This document shows, in pieces, positions 27,594 to 37,243 of a stretch of 64,000 nucleotides of DNA. The position numbers were made by a program, and so were the translations under genes. The stretch covers positions 186,001-250,000 of the forward strand of contig NZ_JAGFOU010000001.1 in the NCBI RefSeq assembly GCF_017592395.1, given 5' to 3'. Within the stretch, counting starts at the first letter, position 1, and each line of letters starts with the position of its first letter. Under the pieces are notes generated by a model. It ran no database searches. It had not been told where the DNA came from and was given only the letters and a program-made list of their open reading frames with translations. Source of the stretch: Actinomyces bowdenii (GTDB lineage: Bacteria; Actinomycetota; Actinomycetes; Actinomycetales; Actinomycetaceae).

Positions 27594-28946
27594 ATGACAG
27601 GCATTTCGTCGAGACATTCCGGGAGCGCCGCGCCGCAGCCCCCCGACGCCCACAGCGCCGACGATTCTGAAAGCAATTCGTCACAGAATTTGCGCGGCAT
27701 CGGTGCGGTGCCTCTCGACGCCCCCCTGCCGCCGCTCCTGGAGGCCCTGGGCGGCCGCGCACCGGCCCGCACACCGGTGTGGTTCATGCGCCAGGCGGGC
27801 CGCTCCCTGCCGGAGTACCGGCGCCTGCGCGCCGGCCGCCCCATGCTGGAGTGCTGCCTGGATCCGGGCCTGGCCGCCGAGATCACCCTCCAGCCGGTGC
27901 GCCGCCACGGCGTGGACGGGGCCGTGCTCTTCTCCGACATCATGGTCCCCCTGCTGCTGGCGGGCGTGGGGGTGCGGATCGTCGAGGGCGTGGGCCCCGT
28001 CCTGGACTCCCCGGTGCGCGGCCCCCGGGACATCGAGGCCCTCATCGCATCCGGCCAGGACAGCGGCCTGGCCCCCGCAGGGCGGCTGGCCCCCCGGGTA
28101 CTGGAGCCCATCACCCAGGCGGTGGGCCGCGCCGTCGCCGAGCTCGGCGCCCCTGGCCGTCCCGGCGCCCGCGAGCACCTGGGCCCACGAGCCCGCGCCG
28201 GCCTGGAGCACAGCGCCGGGGAGGCGGGCTGGACGCCGGTCATCGGCTTCGGCGGGGCCCCCTTCACCCTGGCCGCCTACATGGTCGAGGGCCGCCCCAG
28301 CCGCGACCACCTGGCGGCCCGCACCCTCATGCACTCCGAGCCCGCCGCCTGGGATCGGCTGATGACCTGGTGCGCCTCCATCACCGGCAGCTTCATGGCG
28401 GCCCAGGTGCGTGCCGGGGCCGCGGCGGCCCAGCTCTTCGACTCCTGGGCGGGCAGCCTGTCCCCCGCCGACTACCGCGAGCGGGTGCTCCCCTACTCCG
28501 CCCTGGCGCTGAGGATCGCCGGCGAGGCGGTCAGCCCCACCACGGGCCGGGCGGCGCCACTCATCCACTTCGGCACCGGCACCGCCCGGCTCCTGGCCGA
28601 TATGCGCCGCGACGCCGACGCCGTCGGGGTCGATGAGCGCATCGGGCTGCGCGAGGCCGCCGAGATCCTGGCGGCCACCCCGTCGGGGGCCTGCCCCGTG
28701 CAGGGCAATATCGACCCGGCCCTGCTGGCGGCCCCCGAGGCGGTCCTGGGCCCGGCGGTGGAGCGGTGCCTGGAGCAGGGCGGAGCCGCTCCCGCCCATG
28801 TGGTCAACCTGGGCCACGGGGTGCCTCCGACCACCGACCCCGACGTGCTCACCGGCATCGTCGCCCAGGTGCACGGCTCCGACTCCTGGCGCGCGGTGGC
28901 CCGGGAGGGCTGGGACCCGCTACGGGATGAGGAGCCCGGGGCATGA
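27594..28946 (+). CDS. hemE: Uroporphyrinogen decarboxylase
   Basis: 450 residues that remove four acetate carboxyls from uroporphyrinogen III to give coproporphyrinogen III. Motifs: PVWFMRQAGRSLPEYR (about 61-76, substrate arginines), FSDIM near 119 with the catalytic Asp, IGFGGAPFT, and the C-terminal NLGHGVPPTTD. The first 40 residues are a polar extension not present in shorter homologues. An internal insert near 175-205 adds length. AAGGAAG lies 11 nt before the ATG. The stop overlaps the cgoX start by four bases. Confidence 0.95.
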   Translation: MTGISSRHSGSAAPQPPDAHSADDSESNSSQNLRGIGAVPLDAPLPPLLEALGGRAPARTPVWFMRQAGRSLPEYRRLRAGRPMLECCLDPGLAAEITLQPVRRHGVDGAVLFSDIMVPLLLAGVGVRIVEGVGPVLDSPVRGPRDIEALIASGQDSGLAPAGRLAPRVLEPITQAVGRAVAELGAPGRPGAREHLGPRARAGLEHSAGEAGWTPVIGFGGAPFTLAAYMVEGRPSRDHLAARTLMHSEPAAWDRLMTWCASITGSFMAAQVRAGAAAAQLFDSWAGSLSPADYRERVLPYSALALRIAGEAVSPTTGRAAPLIHFGTGTARLLADMRRDADAVGVDERIGLREAAEILAATPSGACPVQGNIDPALLAAPEAVLGPAVERCLEQGGAAPAHVVNLGHGVPPTTDPDVLTGIVAQVHGSDSWRAVAREGWDPLRDEEPGA

Positions 28947-30499
28947 GCGGCCCGCTGCGCTCCCGGTGGGACGCCGTCGTCGTCGGCGGGGGCATCGCGG
29001 GGCTGAGCGCCGCCTGGGAGCTGGCTCGCGCGGGGCTGCGCCCCCTGCTGGTGGAGGCCCGCGGCTACACCGGTGGGCTGGTGGCCAGCGCCCCCATCGC
29101 CGGGGTGCCCATGGATCTGGGGGCCGACGGCTTCGCCGACCGGGGCGGCGCTCCGACAGCAGATGGCGACCTGGGGCCCAGCGGCCTCATGGCCGGGCTC
29201 GGCCTGCGCACCGCCGCCCCGAGCGGGCGGGCGCGCCTCTTCCTGCCCCCCGCCCCGGACGCGCCGGGCGGGCCGGTGGCGTCCCGGGACTGGGGCATGC
29301 ACCCCTTCCCCGCCGACTCCTTCCTGGGGATCCCCGCCGACCCGCTGGCCGACGACGTCGTGGCCATCATCGGCGCCCGGGCCGCCCGCCAGGCCGTCCG
29401 GGACCGCGAGCTGCCCGGCACCGTGGGCACCGATCAGGCCGGCGACCTGGCCTCCTTCGTCACGGCCCGCATGGGCCAGGGCGTCCTGGACCGCCTGGTG
29501 CGCCCCATCGTCGCCGGGATCCACAGCGCCGATCCGGGCGCCCTGGCGGTGGACAGCGTGCTGCCGGGACTGCGCGGGGCGACGGCCCGCCTGGGCTCCC
29601 TGGGGGCCGCGGTGGCCGAGATGCTCGCCCAGCGCCGCGCCACCGGTCAGCGCAGCGGGGACCTGGGCGTCGTCGGCGGCCTGTTCCGGGCCGCCGAGGC
29701 GATGCACCGGGGCATCGAGGCGGCGGGGGGCACGGTGCTCACCCGCACCGGCGGGCAGTGGCTCCGGCAGGAGGGGCCCGGCCGCTGGCGCCTGGGCCTG
29801 GCCCCCACCGGCCGGGGGCCCAGGCCCTCCGATGAGCCGGTGCCGGTGGGACCCGTGCAGGAGGTGGGCACGGGGCGCCTGGTCCTGGCCTGCTCCCGCG
29901 GTGCGGCCCTGCGGCTGCTGGGGGGCCTGCCCGGCCTGGAGGCGCGGGTGGAGGCCCCGTCGGGCTCGCCCATCGCGCGCCTCATCCTGGTGGCCCGCGC
30001 CCCCGGGCTCGATGAGGCCCCCGTGGGCTCGGGGCTGCTGGTGGCCCCCGCGGTGGGGGATGGCTCCTGCCCGGTGGGGGCCAAGGCCCTGTCGCATCTG
30101 AGCGCCAAGTGGCCCTGGATCGGCCAGGCCCTGCGGGAGCGGCACGGCCCGGGGGTCCACGCCCTGCGCCTGTCCTACGGGCGGCCCGGGGCGCCGCGCC
30201 CCCGGGTGGACCTGGACCGGGCGCTGCGGGACGCCGCCGCGCTGACCGGGGTGCGCATCGCGCCCCCGGAGGTCATCGACCACATGCTGGTGCGCTGGGA
30301 TGAGGCCCTGGCCCCGACCACCCCCGAGGGCCGCGAGCGCGTGAGGCGCCTGGAGGGGCGGGTCGCGCGGGCCGGGGGCGTGGGGCTCACCGGGGCGTGG
30401 GTGGCCGGCAGCGGCGTGGCCGCCGTCGTGGCCCACGCCCGCCGGGTGGCCCGGACTGTGGTGGACGGCGCGCCGGAGGCGGGCGGGGAGCAGGGATGA
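28943..30499 (+). CDS. cgoX: Coproporphyrinogen III oxidase (CgoX, HemY-type)
   Basis: 518 residues; an FAD protein oxidising coproporphyrinogen III to coproporphyrin III. It has the N-terminal dinucleotide fold VVVGGGIAGLSAAWEL (about 13-28) and a GVGLTGAWVAGSGVAAVV C-terminal FAD segment. No transmembrane helix is obvious. Some pipelines call such proteins protoporphyrinogen oxidase, but with ChdC and CpfC present and no HemN/HemF in view, the coproporphyrin assignment is preferred. It overlaps hemE by ATGA. Confidence 0.92.
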   Translation: MSGPLRSRWDAVVVGGGIAGLSAAWELARAGLRPLLVEARGYTGGLVASAPIAGVPMDLGADGFADRGGAPTADGDLGPSGLMAGLGLRTAAPSGRARLFLPPAPDAPGGPVASRDWGMHPFPADSFLGIPADPLADDVVAIIGARAARQAVRDRELPGTVGTDQAGDLASFVTARMGQGVLDRLVRPIVAGIHSADPGALAVDSVLPGLRGATARLGSLGAAVAEMLAQRRATGQRSGDLGVVGGLFRAAEAMHRGIEAAGGTVLTRTGGQWLRQEGPGRWRLGLAPTGRGPRPSDEPVPVGPVQEVGTGRLVLACSRGAALRLLGGLPGLEARVEAPSGSPIARLILVARAPGLDEAPVGSGLLVAPAVGDGSCPVGAKALSHLSAKWPWIGQALRERHGPGVHALRLSYGRPGAPRPRVDLDRALRDAAALTGVRIAPPEVIDHMLVRWDEALAPTTPEGRERVRRLEGRVARAGGVGLTGAWVAGSGVAAVVAHARRVARTVVDGAPEAGGEQG

Positions 30500-30538
30500 G
30501 GATCATCGGCGATGAGCAGGGAAGGGGAGGAGCCGCTC

Positions 30539-31711
30539 ATGCATGACCGGCACAGGGGCCGCGGTGACGGCGAGCGGCGGGCCCGGGGCCGGCCGGGCCC
30601 GGGCCTGCGCCTGGGGACGCGGGGCTCGCGCCTGGCCCTGACCCAGTCCGAGCAGGTGGCCCGCGCCCTGGAGGGGGCGGGCGGGCCGCCGGTCTCGATG
30701 GTCACCGTGCGCACCCGCGGCGACGGCAACCGCACCCCCCTGCGCGACCTGGGGGGCGTGGGGGTCTTCGCCGCCCGGCTGCGCCTGGCCCTGCTGGACG
30801 GCGAGGTGGATCTGGCCGTCCACTCCTGCAAGGACCTGCCCTCCGCGCCGGCGGAGGGCCTGGAGATCATCTGCATGCCCGCCCGCGAGGATGCCCGGGA
30901 TGCCCTGTGCGCCCGTGATGGGCTGAGCCTGGAGGAGCTGCCCCACGGGGCGCGGGTGGGCACCGGCTCCCCGCGCCGGGCCGCACAGCTGCTGGCGCTG
31001 CGCGGCGACCTGGAGGTGGTGGACCTGCGCGGCAACGTGCCCACGCGCCTGGCCCGGGTGCGGGGCATGACGGGGGCGCTCGGGGTGGGCCGCGATGAGC
31101 CGGTGGCCCCGGCGGTGCGCGACGCCGAGGGGGACCTGGACGCCGTCGTGCTGGCCATGGCGGGGCTGGAGCGCCTGGGCCTGGGGCACTGCGCCACCCA
31201 GGTCCTGGACCCGGGGGGCATGCTGCCAGCCCCGGCCCAGGGGGCGCTGGCCCTGGAGGCCCGGGCGGGCGCGCGCCAGGACTGCCCCGCCCTGGGGCAT
31301 GCCGCGGCCCGGCTGGAGGATGCGGCCACGCGGCTGGCGGTGACGGCGGAGCGCGCGCTCATGGCCTCCCTGGGGGCGGGCTGCGCGGCGCCCCTGGGGG
31401 CCTGGGCCCGCGTGGTCGAGGTCGACGCGGAGCCGGCGCCAGGCGGGGCCGGCAGCACGGGGGCCGCAGGCCGGGCGCTGGAGCTGCGCGCCCTGGTCTG
31501 CGCGCCGGATGGCCGCCGGCGCGTGGCCTGCACCGAGCGTGCGGCCCTGGGCCCGGCCTGCCCTCCCGGGGGCGCCGGCACCGTCCCGGCCTCCGGGCCC
31601 GACCTGGCGGCGGCCCAGGAGCTGGGCGCCCGTGCGGCGGCGGCCCTCCTGGAGGACGGTGCGGGCAGGCTCGTCGACCTGCGCGCCGGCAGGCCGGAGC
31701 GGCGCGGATGA
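30539..31711 (+). CDS. hemC: Hydroxymethylbilane synthase
   Basis: 390 residues that join four porphobilinogens into hydroxymethylbilane. It has LRLGTRGSRLALTQ near the N terminus, LAVHSCKDLP, the dipyrromethane-binding Cys in LGAGCAAPLGAW, and an extended C-terminal domain with Gly/Ala inserts. I chose the ATG at 30539 because GGGGAGGAG lies 6 nt before it; an ATG at 30512 would add nine residues. It overlaps hemD as ATGA. Confidence 0.93.
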   Translation: MHDRHRGRGDGERRARGRPGPGLRLGTRGSRLALTQSEQVARALEGAGGPPVSMVTVRTRGDGNRTPLRDLGGVGVFAARLRLALLDGEVDLAVHSCKDLPSAPAEGLEIICMPAREDARDALCARDGLSLEELPHGARVGTGSPRRAAQLLALRGDLEVVDLRGNVPTRLARVRGMTGALGVGRDEPVAPAVRDAEGDLDAVVLAMAGLERLGLGHCATQVLDPGGMLPAPAQGALALEARAGARQDCPALGHAAARLEDAATRLAVTAERALMASLGAGCAAPLGAWARVVEVDAEPAPGGAGSTGAAGRALELRALVCAPDGRRRVACTERAALGPACPPGGAGTVPASGPDLAAAQELGARAAAALLEDGAGRLVDLRAGRPERRG

Positions 31712-32763
31712 TGAGCCCCACCCACGTCGCGACCCACGATGGGGGCGGTGATACGGCCGCCCCTGAGAGCCGTCCGGGCACCGCCTCCCCCCGCTCCCCC
31801 CACCGGGGCTCCACCGCTGGGGCCCTGGCGGGGCGCACGGTGCTCCTGCCGCGCCGGCGCGATCCCGATGCCCTGGCCCACGAGCTCGTGCGCGGCGGCG
31901 CCCGCGTGCTGCGGGCCGCCCTCACCCGCAGCATCACAAGTCCCCGGCACCAGGAGGGGCTGTCGCGCCTCTGCGAGGATCTGGCGGCGGGCAGGGCGGC
32001 CTGGCTGGTGCTGACCTCGGCGCGCACCGTGGAGGCCCTCGCCCCCCACCTGCTCCGGGCGCTGCCCCGCCCGGAGCCGGCGAAGCGGGGCGGGACGAGG
32101 GCTGGCGGGAGGGTGCGGGTCGCCGTCGTCGGCCCGGCCACGGCCCGGGCCTGGCAGAAGGCCACCGGCCTGGCCCCGGACCTGGTGGCCCGGGGAAGCG
32201 CAGCGGCGCTCCTGGACCTGCCCGAGCTGGCCGCCGGCCCGCGCCCCGCGGTGGCCACGGCGCCCGGCGCTCAGGCGCCGCGCGCGCCGGGCCCGCCCGC
32301 GCGCCACTGCCCGGAGGCCCGCTCCCGGGATCCGCGCGCGGACCGGCGCCTGCTCCTGCCCGCCTCGGCCCTGGCCGACCCCGCCCTGGCCCGGGGGCTG
32401 CGGCACGCGGGCTGGGAGGTCGCGCAGGTGGAGGCCTACACGACGCAGGCCCTGGAGCCCGGGGAGGTGCCCGAGGAGCTGCGGGGCGCCTGGCGCCCCC
32501 GGGGCGGTGAGAACGGCACTGATGACAGCAGTGAGGGCCGTGGTGAGCGCGGCGTGGACGCCGTCGTCCTGACCGCGCCCTCCACGGCCCGGGCCATGGT
32601 GGAGCTGCTGGGCCGCCCCCCGAGGTCCGTGCGGCTCGTGGCCATCGGGGCCACGACGGCGCGCGCGACCAGGGGCCTGGGCCTGGAGGTGGCGGCGGTG
32701 GCCGGTGCGCCGACGCCGCAGGGCGTGCGCGAGGCCGTGGAGGAGGCCCTGCGGGGGCCGTGA
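31708..32763 (+). CDS. hemD: Uroporphyrinogen-III synthase
   Basis: 351 residues that close and invert ring D to form uroporphyrinogen III. The family is divergent, but TSARTVEAL, VVLTAPSTARAMVELL and AIGATTARA with a final PTPQGVREAVEEAL are typical. Two low-complexity inserts (about 130-215 and 255-280) and a 40-residue polar N terminus make it longer than the usual 260. Gene order hemC-hemD and the ATGA overlap support the call. It is followed by repeat locus B. Confidence 0.9.
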   Translation: MMSPTHVATHDGGGDTAAPESRPGTASPRSPHRGSTAGALAGRTVLLPRRRDPDALAHELVRGGARVLRAALTRSITSPRHQEGLSRLCEDLAAGRAAWLVLTSARTVEALAPHLLRALPRPEPAKRGGTRAGGRVRVAVVGPATARAWQKATGLAPDLVARGSAAALLDLPELAAGPRPAVATAPGAQAPRAPGPPARHCPEARSRDPRADRRLLLPASALADPALARGLRHAGWEVAQVEAYTTQALEPGEVPEELRGAWRPRGGENGTDDSSEGRGERGVDAVVLTAPSTARAMVELLGRPPRSVRLVAIGATTARATRGLGLEVAAVAGAPTPQGVREAVEEALRGP

Positions 32764-32785
32764 GGGCGCCCCGCCGAGGCGGCGC

Positions 32786-32982
32786 TGCACATCTTCAGAG
32801 CCCGGGGAGCCGATCCCAGCCGCATGATCCGCATGATTTCGCGGCCCACTCCCCCACCACGCGGTTGAAGATGTGCAGCACCACCTGCGTTGCACATCTT
32901 CAGAGCCCGAAAAGCCGATCCCAGCCGCATGATCCGCATGATTCCGCGGCCCACTCCCCCACCACGCGGTTGAAGATGTGCA
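32786..32982. repeat. Arm-bounded repeat locus B (two units)
   Basis: Two 92-bp units at 32786-32877 and 32891-32982, period 105 bp, with TGCACATCTTC and GAAGATGTGCA at the ends and a 13-bp linker. Each holds CGCATGAT (reverse of ATCATGCG) ending 40 bp from the right end, plus a second upstream copy. The units differ at a few positions. The locus splits the rightward heme genes between hemD and hemB, 85 nt before hemB. Confidence 0.92.
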
Positions 32983-33066
32983 GCACGCGGGCGGGCGCCC
33001 CTGCCCCGCGGCATCGCCCGCTCATGCCATCCTCATCCCACCACCGCAAGTCCACGAAGGATCGCC

Positions 33067-34134
33067 ATGACCCCCCACGCCACGCCCGCCCCCGCCCCGG
33101 CCGACGCCGCCGGCCTCCTGGCCCGCCACGGCATCCCCGCCCCCACGCCGCCCGTGGTCCGGCCCCGGCGGCTGCGCACCACCCCGGCCATGCGGCGCCT
33201 GGCCCGCGAGCACGTCGTCGACCCGGCCAGCCTCATCCTGCCGGTCTTCGTGCGCGAGGGCATCAGCGAGCCCCGCCCCGTCGGGGCCATGCCCGGCGTC
33301 GTCCAGCACACCCTGGAGACCCTGCGCCGTGAGGCCGCCGCCTGCGCCGAGGCCGGCATCGGCGGCATCGACCTGTTCGGGGTGCCCGCCGCCCGCGACG
33401 AGACCGGATCCCAGGCCTGGGCGCAGGAGGGCATCCTCAACCGGGGGATCGCCGCCGTGCGCGCCGAGGTGGGGGACGCGCTGGTCGTGTGCGCCGACAC
33501 CTGCCTCGATGAGTTCACCAGCCACGGGCACTGCGGGGTGCTGCGAGGCCCAGGCCCCCGCGCCGGCGAGGTCGACAACGACGCCACCCTGCCCCTCTAC
33601 CAGGCGATGGCGGTGGCCCAGGCGCAGGCGGGGGCCCATATGGTCTCCCCCTCGGGGATGATGGACGGGCAGGTCGCGGCGATCCGAGGCGCCCTGGATG
33701 CCGCCGGGCACGACGACGTCGCCATCCTGGCCTACTCCGCCAAGTACGCCTCGGCCTACTTCGGGCCCTTCCGGGAGGCGGTGGGCTCCACGCTCACCGG
33801 GGACCGGCGCACCTACCAGCAGGACCCGGCCAATGGGCGCGAGGGGCTGCGCGAGGCGGCCCTGGATGCCGCCGAGGGCGCCGACATCGTCATGGTCAAG
33901 CCCGCCGGCCCCTACCTCGACGTGCTGGCGGCGGTGGCGGCCGCCAGCCCCGTGCCGGTGGCCGCCTACCAGGTCTCCGGGGAGTACGCGATGGTCGAGG
34001 CCGCCGCCCGCAACGGCTGGGTGGAGCGCGAGCGCGTCATCGCCGAGTCACTGCTGGGGATCGCGCGCGCCGGGGCGGACATGATCCTGACCTACTGGGC
34101 CCGCGAGGTCGCCGAGAACCCGGCGCTGCGCTGA
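33067..34134 (+). CDS. hemB: Porphobilinogen synthase
   Basis: 355 residues that condense two 5-aminolevulinates to porphobilinogen. Schiff-base lysines are K226 (AYSAKYAS) and K278 (VMVKPA). The metal loop reads [15 protein letters not shown]146 and C156 are present but the middle zinc Cys is replaced by D148, a hybrid between the three-Cys zinc type and the Asp-only magnesium type. About 30 extra Pro/Ala-rich residues lead the protein. GAAGGA lies 6 nt before the ATG. Because repeat locus B separates it from hemD, it may have its own promoter. Confidence 0.95.
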   Translation: MTPHATPAPAPADAAGLLARHGIPAPTPPVVRPRRLRTTPAMRRLAREHVVDPASLILPVFVREGISEPRPVGAMPGVVQHTLETLRREAAACAEAGIGGIDLFGVPAARDETGSQAWAQEGILNRGIAAVRAEVGDALVVCADTCLDEFTSHGHCGVLRGPGPRAGEVDNDATLPLYQAMAVAQAQAGAHMVSPSGMMDGQVAAIRGALDAAGHDDVAILAYSAKYASAYFGPFREAVGSTLTGDRRTYQQDPANGREGLREAALDAAEGADIVMVKPAGPYLDVLAAVAAASPVPVAAYQVSGEYAMVEAAARNGWVERERVIAESLLGIARAGADMILTYWAREVAENPALR

Positions 34135-34411
34135 GGCCCCAGGCCAGCGGACCTGCAAGTTGAGAGCAGCGAACCTACGACTTCTCGCATCAGCGAAGCC
34201 ACGGATCAGCGTCAGCGACCCTGCGGGCAGGCCGCTCCATGCCCCCGGGGCCGATTCCGGGCACGGGCCCCGCAGCCGTGGGCGCGGCACCACCCGGGCG
34301 CGCCGGTAGACTCCCTGGGCAGCAGGGCACCCACCGCCGCGCGCCCGGCGCACCGGGCGCGGGAGCCCTCCGCCCGCCAAGCCCGCCGTCCTCACCACCG
34401 CAGGAGCACGC

Positions 34412-35887
34412 ATGCCCCACCAGGAGCCCCCCGCCCCGGAAAGCCTGACCAACGCCGAGCTCTTCGCCCAGGCGCGCGCCGTCATCCCCGGGGGCGTGGA
34501 CTCCCCCGTGCGGGCCTTCGGCTCGGTGGGCGGAACGCCCCGCTTCATCGTCTCGGCCAGTGGCGCGCGCCTGCGCGATGCGGAGGGCGCCGAACTGGTG
34601 GATCTGGTGGGCTCCTGGGGCCCGGCCCTCCTGGGCCACGCCCACCCCCGGGTCGTCGCGGCCGTCCAGGAGGCGGCGGCGCGCGGGCTGTCCTTCGGGG
34701 CCCCCACCCAGGCCGAGACGCTCCTGGCCCAGGAGGTGCGCCGCCGCGTCCCGGCGGTGGACAGGATCCGCTTCGTGTCCACCGGCACCGAGGCCACCAT
34801 GACGGCGGTGCGCCTGGCTCGCGGGGCCACCGGCCGCGACCTGGTGGTGAAGTTCGCCGGCTGCTACCACGGTCACTCCGACGGCCTGCTGGCCGAGGCG
34901 GGCTCGGGGGTGGCCACGGGAGGCCTGCCGGGCAGCGCGGGGGTGCCCGAGGCGGTGGCCGCCCAGACCATCGTCCTGCCCTACAACGACGCCGAGGCGC
35001 TGGGCGAGTGCTTCGCCGCCCAGGGCCCCCGGATCGCCGCGGTCATCTGCGAGGGCGCGCCGGCGAATATGGGGATCGTCCCGCCCCTGGATGGCTTCAA
35101 CGCCGAGATCCGGCGGGTCACCGCCGAGCACGGCGCCCTGATGATCCTGGACGAGGTGCTCACCGGCTTCCGGGTGGGGCCGGCCGGCTGGTGGGGGCTG
35201 GAGGCCATCGACGGCTGGAGCGGTGGGCCGAGCGCCCACGGGACCGGGCCCACCGGGAGCCCCACCGCCCCATCCGCTGCCGCCGCCACTGCGGCAGCCC
35301 CCGCCGCCCCCTCCTGGCCGGGGCGGGACTGGCGCGAGCGCGCCGCCTGGGTGCCCGACCTGCTGACCTTCGGGAAGGTGGTGGGCGGCGGGATGCCGTT
35401 GGCCGCCGTCGGCGGGCGGGCCGAGGTCATGGATCTGCTGGCGCCCCTGGGCCCGGTCTACCAGGCCGGAACCCTCTCGGGCAGCCCCCTGGCCACTGCC
35501 GCGGGCCTGGCCACCCTCCAGCTCGCCGACGACGCCGTCTACCGCCGCGTCGAGACCGCCGCCCGGTCCATCGCCGAGATCGTCTCCCGGGCCCTGGAGG
35601 CCCAGGGCGTGGCGCACCGCGTGCAGCGGGCCGGCTCCCTGTTCTCCCTCATGCTGGGCCCGCAGGCCGCCGAGCGGGGCGTGCCCGACTACGAGGCGGC
35701 CCGCGCCCAGGAGACCTGGCGCTACACCCCCTTCTTCCACGCCTTCCTCGAGGCCGGGGTGGCCCTGCCGCCCTCGGTCTTCGAGGCCTGGTTCGTCTCC
35801 GCCGCCCACGGCGAGGCCGAGATCGAGGCGATCGCGGCCGCTGCGCCGGCGGCCGCCCGGGCCGCCGCCCAGGCCCGGCCGGCCTGA
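34412..35887 (+). CDS. hemL: Glutamate-1-semialdehyde 2,1-aminomutase
   Basis: 491 residues; a PLP enzyme converting glutamate-1-semialdehyde to 5-aminolevulinate. It has [11 protein letters not shown] near 25-35, [11 protein letters not shown], and the PLP lysine in [11 protein letters not shown] near 325. A Ser/Ala/Pro-rich insert of about 40 residues precedes that motif. AGGAG lies 6 nt before the ATG. It ends the heme gene set and is 277 nt from hemB, a gap with no recognisable feature. Confidence 0.95.
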   Translation: MPHQEPPAPESLTNAELFAQARAVIPGGVDSPVRAFGSVGGTPRFIVSASGARLRDAEGAELVDLVGSWGPALLGHAHPRVVAAVQEAAARGLSFGAPTQAETLLAQEVRRRVPAVDRIRFVSTGTEATMTAVRLARGATGRDLVVKFAGCYHGHSDGLLAEAGSGVATGGLPGSAGVPEAVAAQTIVLPYNDAEALGECFAAQGPRIAAVICEGAPANMGIVPPLDGFNAEIRRVTAEHGALMILDEVLTGFRVGPAGWWGLEAIDGWSGGPSAHGTGPTGSPTAPSAAAATAAAPAAPSWPGRDWRERAAWVPDLLTFGKVVGGGMPLAAVGGRAEVMDLLAPLGPVYQAGTLSGSPLATAAGLATLQLADDAVYRRVETAARSIAEIVSRALEAQGVAHRVQRAGSLFSLMLGPQAAERGVPDYEAARAQETWRYTPFFHAFLEAGVALPPSVFEAWFVSAAHGEAEIEAIAAAAPAAARAAAQARPA

Positions 35888-36070
35888 GCGCCCCGCACCC
35901 GGGGCCGGGCGAGCAGGGGCGGGTCACCAGCAGCAGCCACTGCGCTCCACGCCCGGGGCCGGGCCCAGGGAGCGCCTCCCCGGGAGGCTGTGGGCGCGGC
36001 CGGCGAAGACCCGGCCTGGGGGCGCACCAGCAGGGTTAAGTGCTTCAGGAGGGCTGCGGGGCTCACGTCC

Positions 36071-36169
36071 GGCGTCGTTTCGCGAAAAGAGCGTCACTTC
36101 GCGACTCAGGCGACACATACAAGGTACGTCCATTCCGCCAAGTGACGCCCTTGTCGCGAAGTGACGTCC
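36071..36169. repeat. Compound inverted repeat with CGTCACTTCGCGA motif
   Basis: Left arm 36071-36099 pairs imperfectly with right arm 36140-36169 (about 30 bp). A core CGTCACTTCGCGAC at 36092-36105 recurs inverted at 36152-36166, and a variant CGTCGTTTCGCGA lies at 36073-36085. It sits between the convergent hemL and macrodomain genes and could act as a two-way terminator or be a mobile palindromic element. The remaining 363-nt gap holds no gene. Confidence 0.65.
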
Positions 36170-36250
36170 CATCGCACCCCTGGGGATCGATCATCGGGGC
36201 CGGGAGCCGGGGCCCGGCTGGATGGGAGCGGGCCGGATGGGCCCGCCCGC

Positions 36251-37243
36251 TCAGGGCGCCGGGGCCAGGGTCCCCTCGAAGGCGGCGTACTCGGCCTCGG
36301 AGGTCAGGGCGATGACGACGCGCAGCCGGGAGTAGGGGTGGTCGGCCATCCACTGGGCCAGGGCGTCGAGGGCCACGGCGGCGGCCCAGGGCTTGGGGTA
36401 GCCGAAGGCCCCCGTGGAGATGGAGCACAGTCCCAGGCTGTTCATGCCCAGGCGGTCGGCCAGGTCCAGGGCGCTGGTGTAGCAGGAGGACAGCAGGTAG
36501 CGGTCCTCGCGGTTGGGCGGCCGGTTGTCCTCGGCCATGGGCCCCACCGAGTGGATGACGTAGAGGGCGGGCAGGTGGTAGCCGTTGGTGAGCACGGCCC
36601 GGCCGCTGGGCTCCCCCGTGCTGCGGCGGGCGGGGTCGGCGGCCTCGGCGTCGGCCATGTAGCGGGCGCACTCGGCGCGCAGCCCGGGCCCCGCCGCCGA
36701 GTGGAGCATGTTGTCCACGCAGCGGTGCCCGGGGACGAAGCAGCCGAGCATGCGCGCGTTGGCGGCGTTGAGCACGGCGTCGGCCCGCAGGCGCGAGAGC
36801 TCGCCCTGCCACAGGGCCACCCGCTGCCCCAGCGTCCCGGGCACGCCGTGGGTGGCCGCGAGGTTCGGCAGGGACAGGGCGTCCACGGCCCCCCGGGCGG
36901 CGGCCTCCGTGGCCAGGAGGAGGTCGAGGTCCCTGGCGGCGGCGATCGGCAGGGGGCCGGGCGGGCGGGTGGTGAGCAGGTAGTCCAGGTAGACGCGCAG
37001 ATCCCCCGTATCCGCGGGGAGCGTCAGGTCCCCCCAGCTGGAGACGACCGGGGGGTCGGTGCGGATGAGGGAGAGGACCAGGCGCAGCAGGAGGGCCCTG
37101 CGGTCGCGGATGCCTCCGCGCGCGTCGAGGACGCCCGCAGCGGACCACGGGTAGGAGCCGTCGGCGACGTCGGGATCGTCCGCGGCATGCGCGAGCAGAT
37201 CCTCCACATTGCCCGGGATTCCGCCAAGACGGCAGCCGCTCAT
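36251..37243 (-). CDS. Zinc-dependent macrodomain ADP-ribosyl hydrolase
   Basis: A 330-residue protein of the Zn-Macro class. A helical N-terminal region (1-140) precedes the macrodomain (about 143-325). VLNAANARML (157-166) is the ADP-ribose loop, and GCFVPGHRCVDNMLH (167-181) supplies the zinc ligands C168, H173 and C175. The second substrate loop is SISTGAFGYP. Known relatives remove ADP-ribose from lipoylated proteins modified by SirTM in staphylococci and streptococci. Here no SirTM, GcvH-like or lipoate ligase gene is adjacent, so the substrate is open. GAGGAGGG sits just before the ATG. Confidence 0.9.
   Translation of the reverse strand: MSGCRLGGIPGNVEDLLAHAADDPDVADGSYPWSAAGVLDARGGIRDRRALLLRLVLSLIRTDPPVVSSWGDLTLPADTGDLRVYLDYLLTTRPPGPLPIAAARDLDLLLATEAAARGAVDALSLPNLAATHGVPGTLGQRVALWQGELSRLRADAVLNAANARMLGCFVPGHRCVDNMLHSAAGPGLRAECARYMADAEAADPARRSTGEPSGRAVLTNGYHLPALYVIHSVGPMAEDNRPPNREDRYLLSSCYTSALDLADRLGMNSLGLCSISTGAFGYPKPWAAAVALDALAQWMADHPYSRLRVVIALTSEAEYAAFEGTLAPAP

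Noticed and set aside
34135-34411. Possible small gene or RNA between hemB and hemL
   Set aside because: Only short CAGCGA-type degenerate repeats; no frame with a ribosome site and no stable structure.
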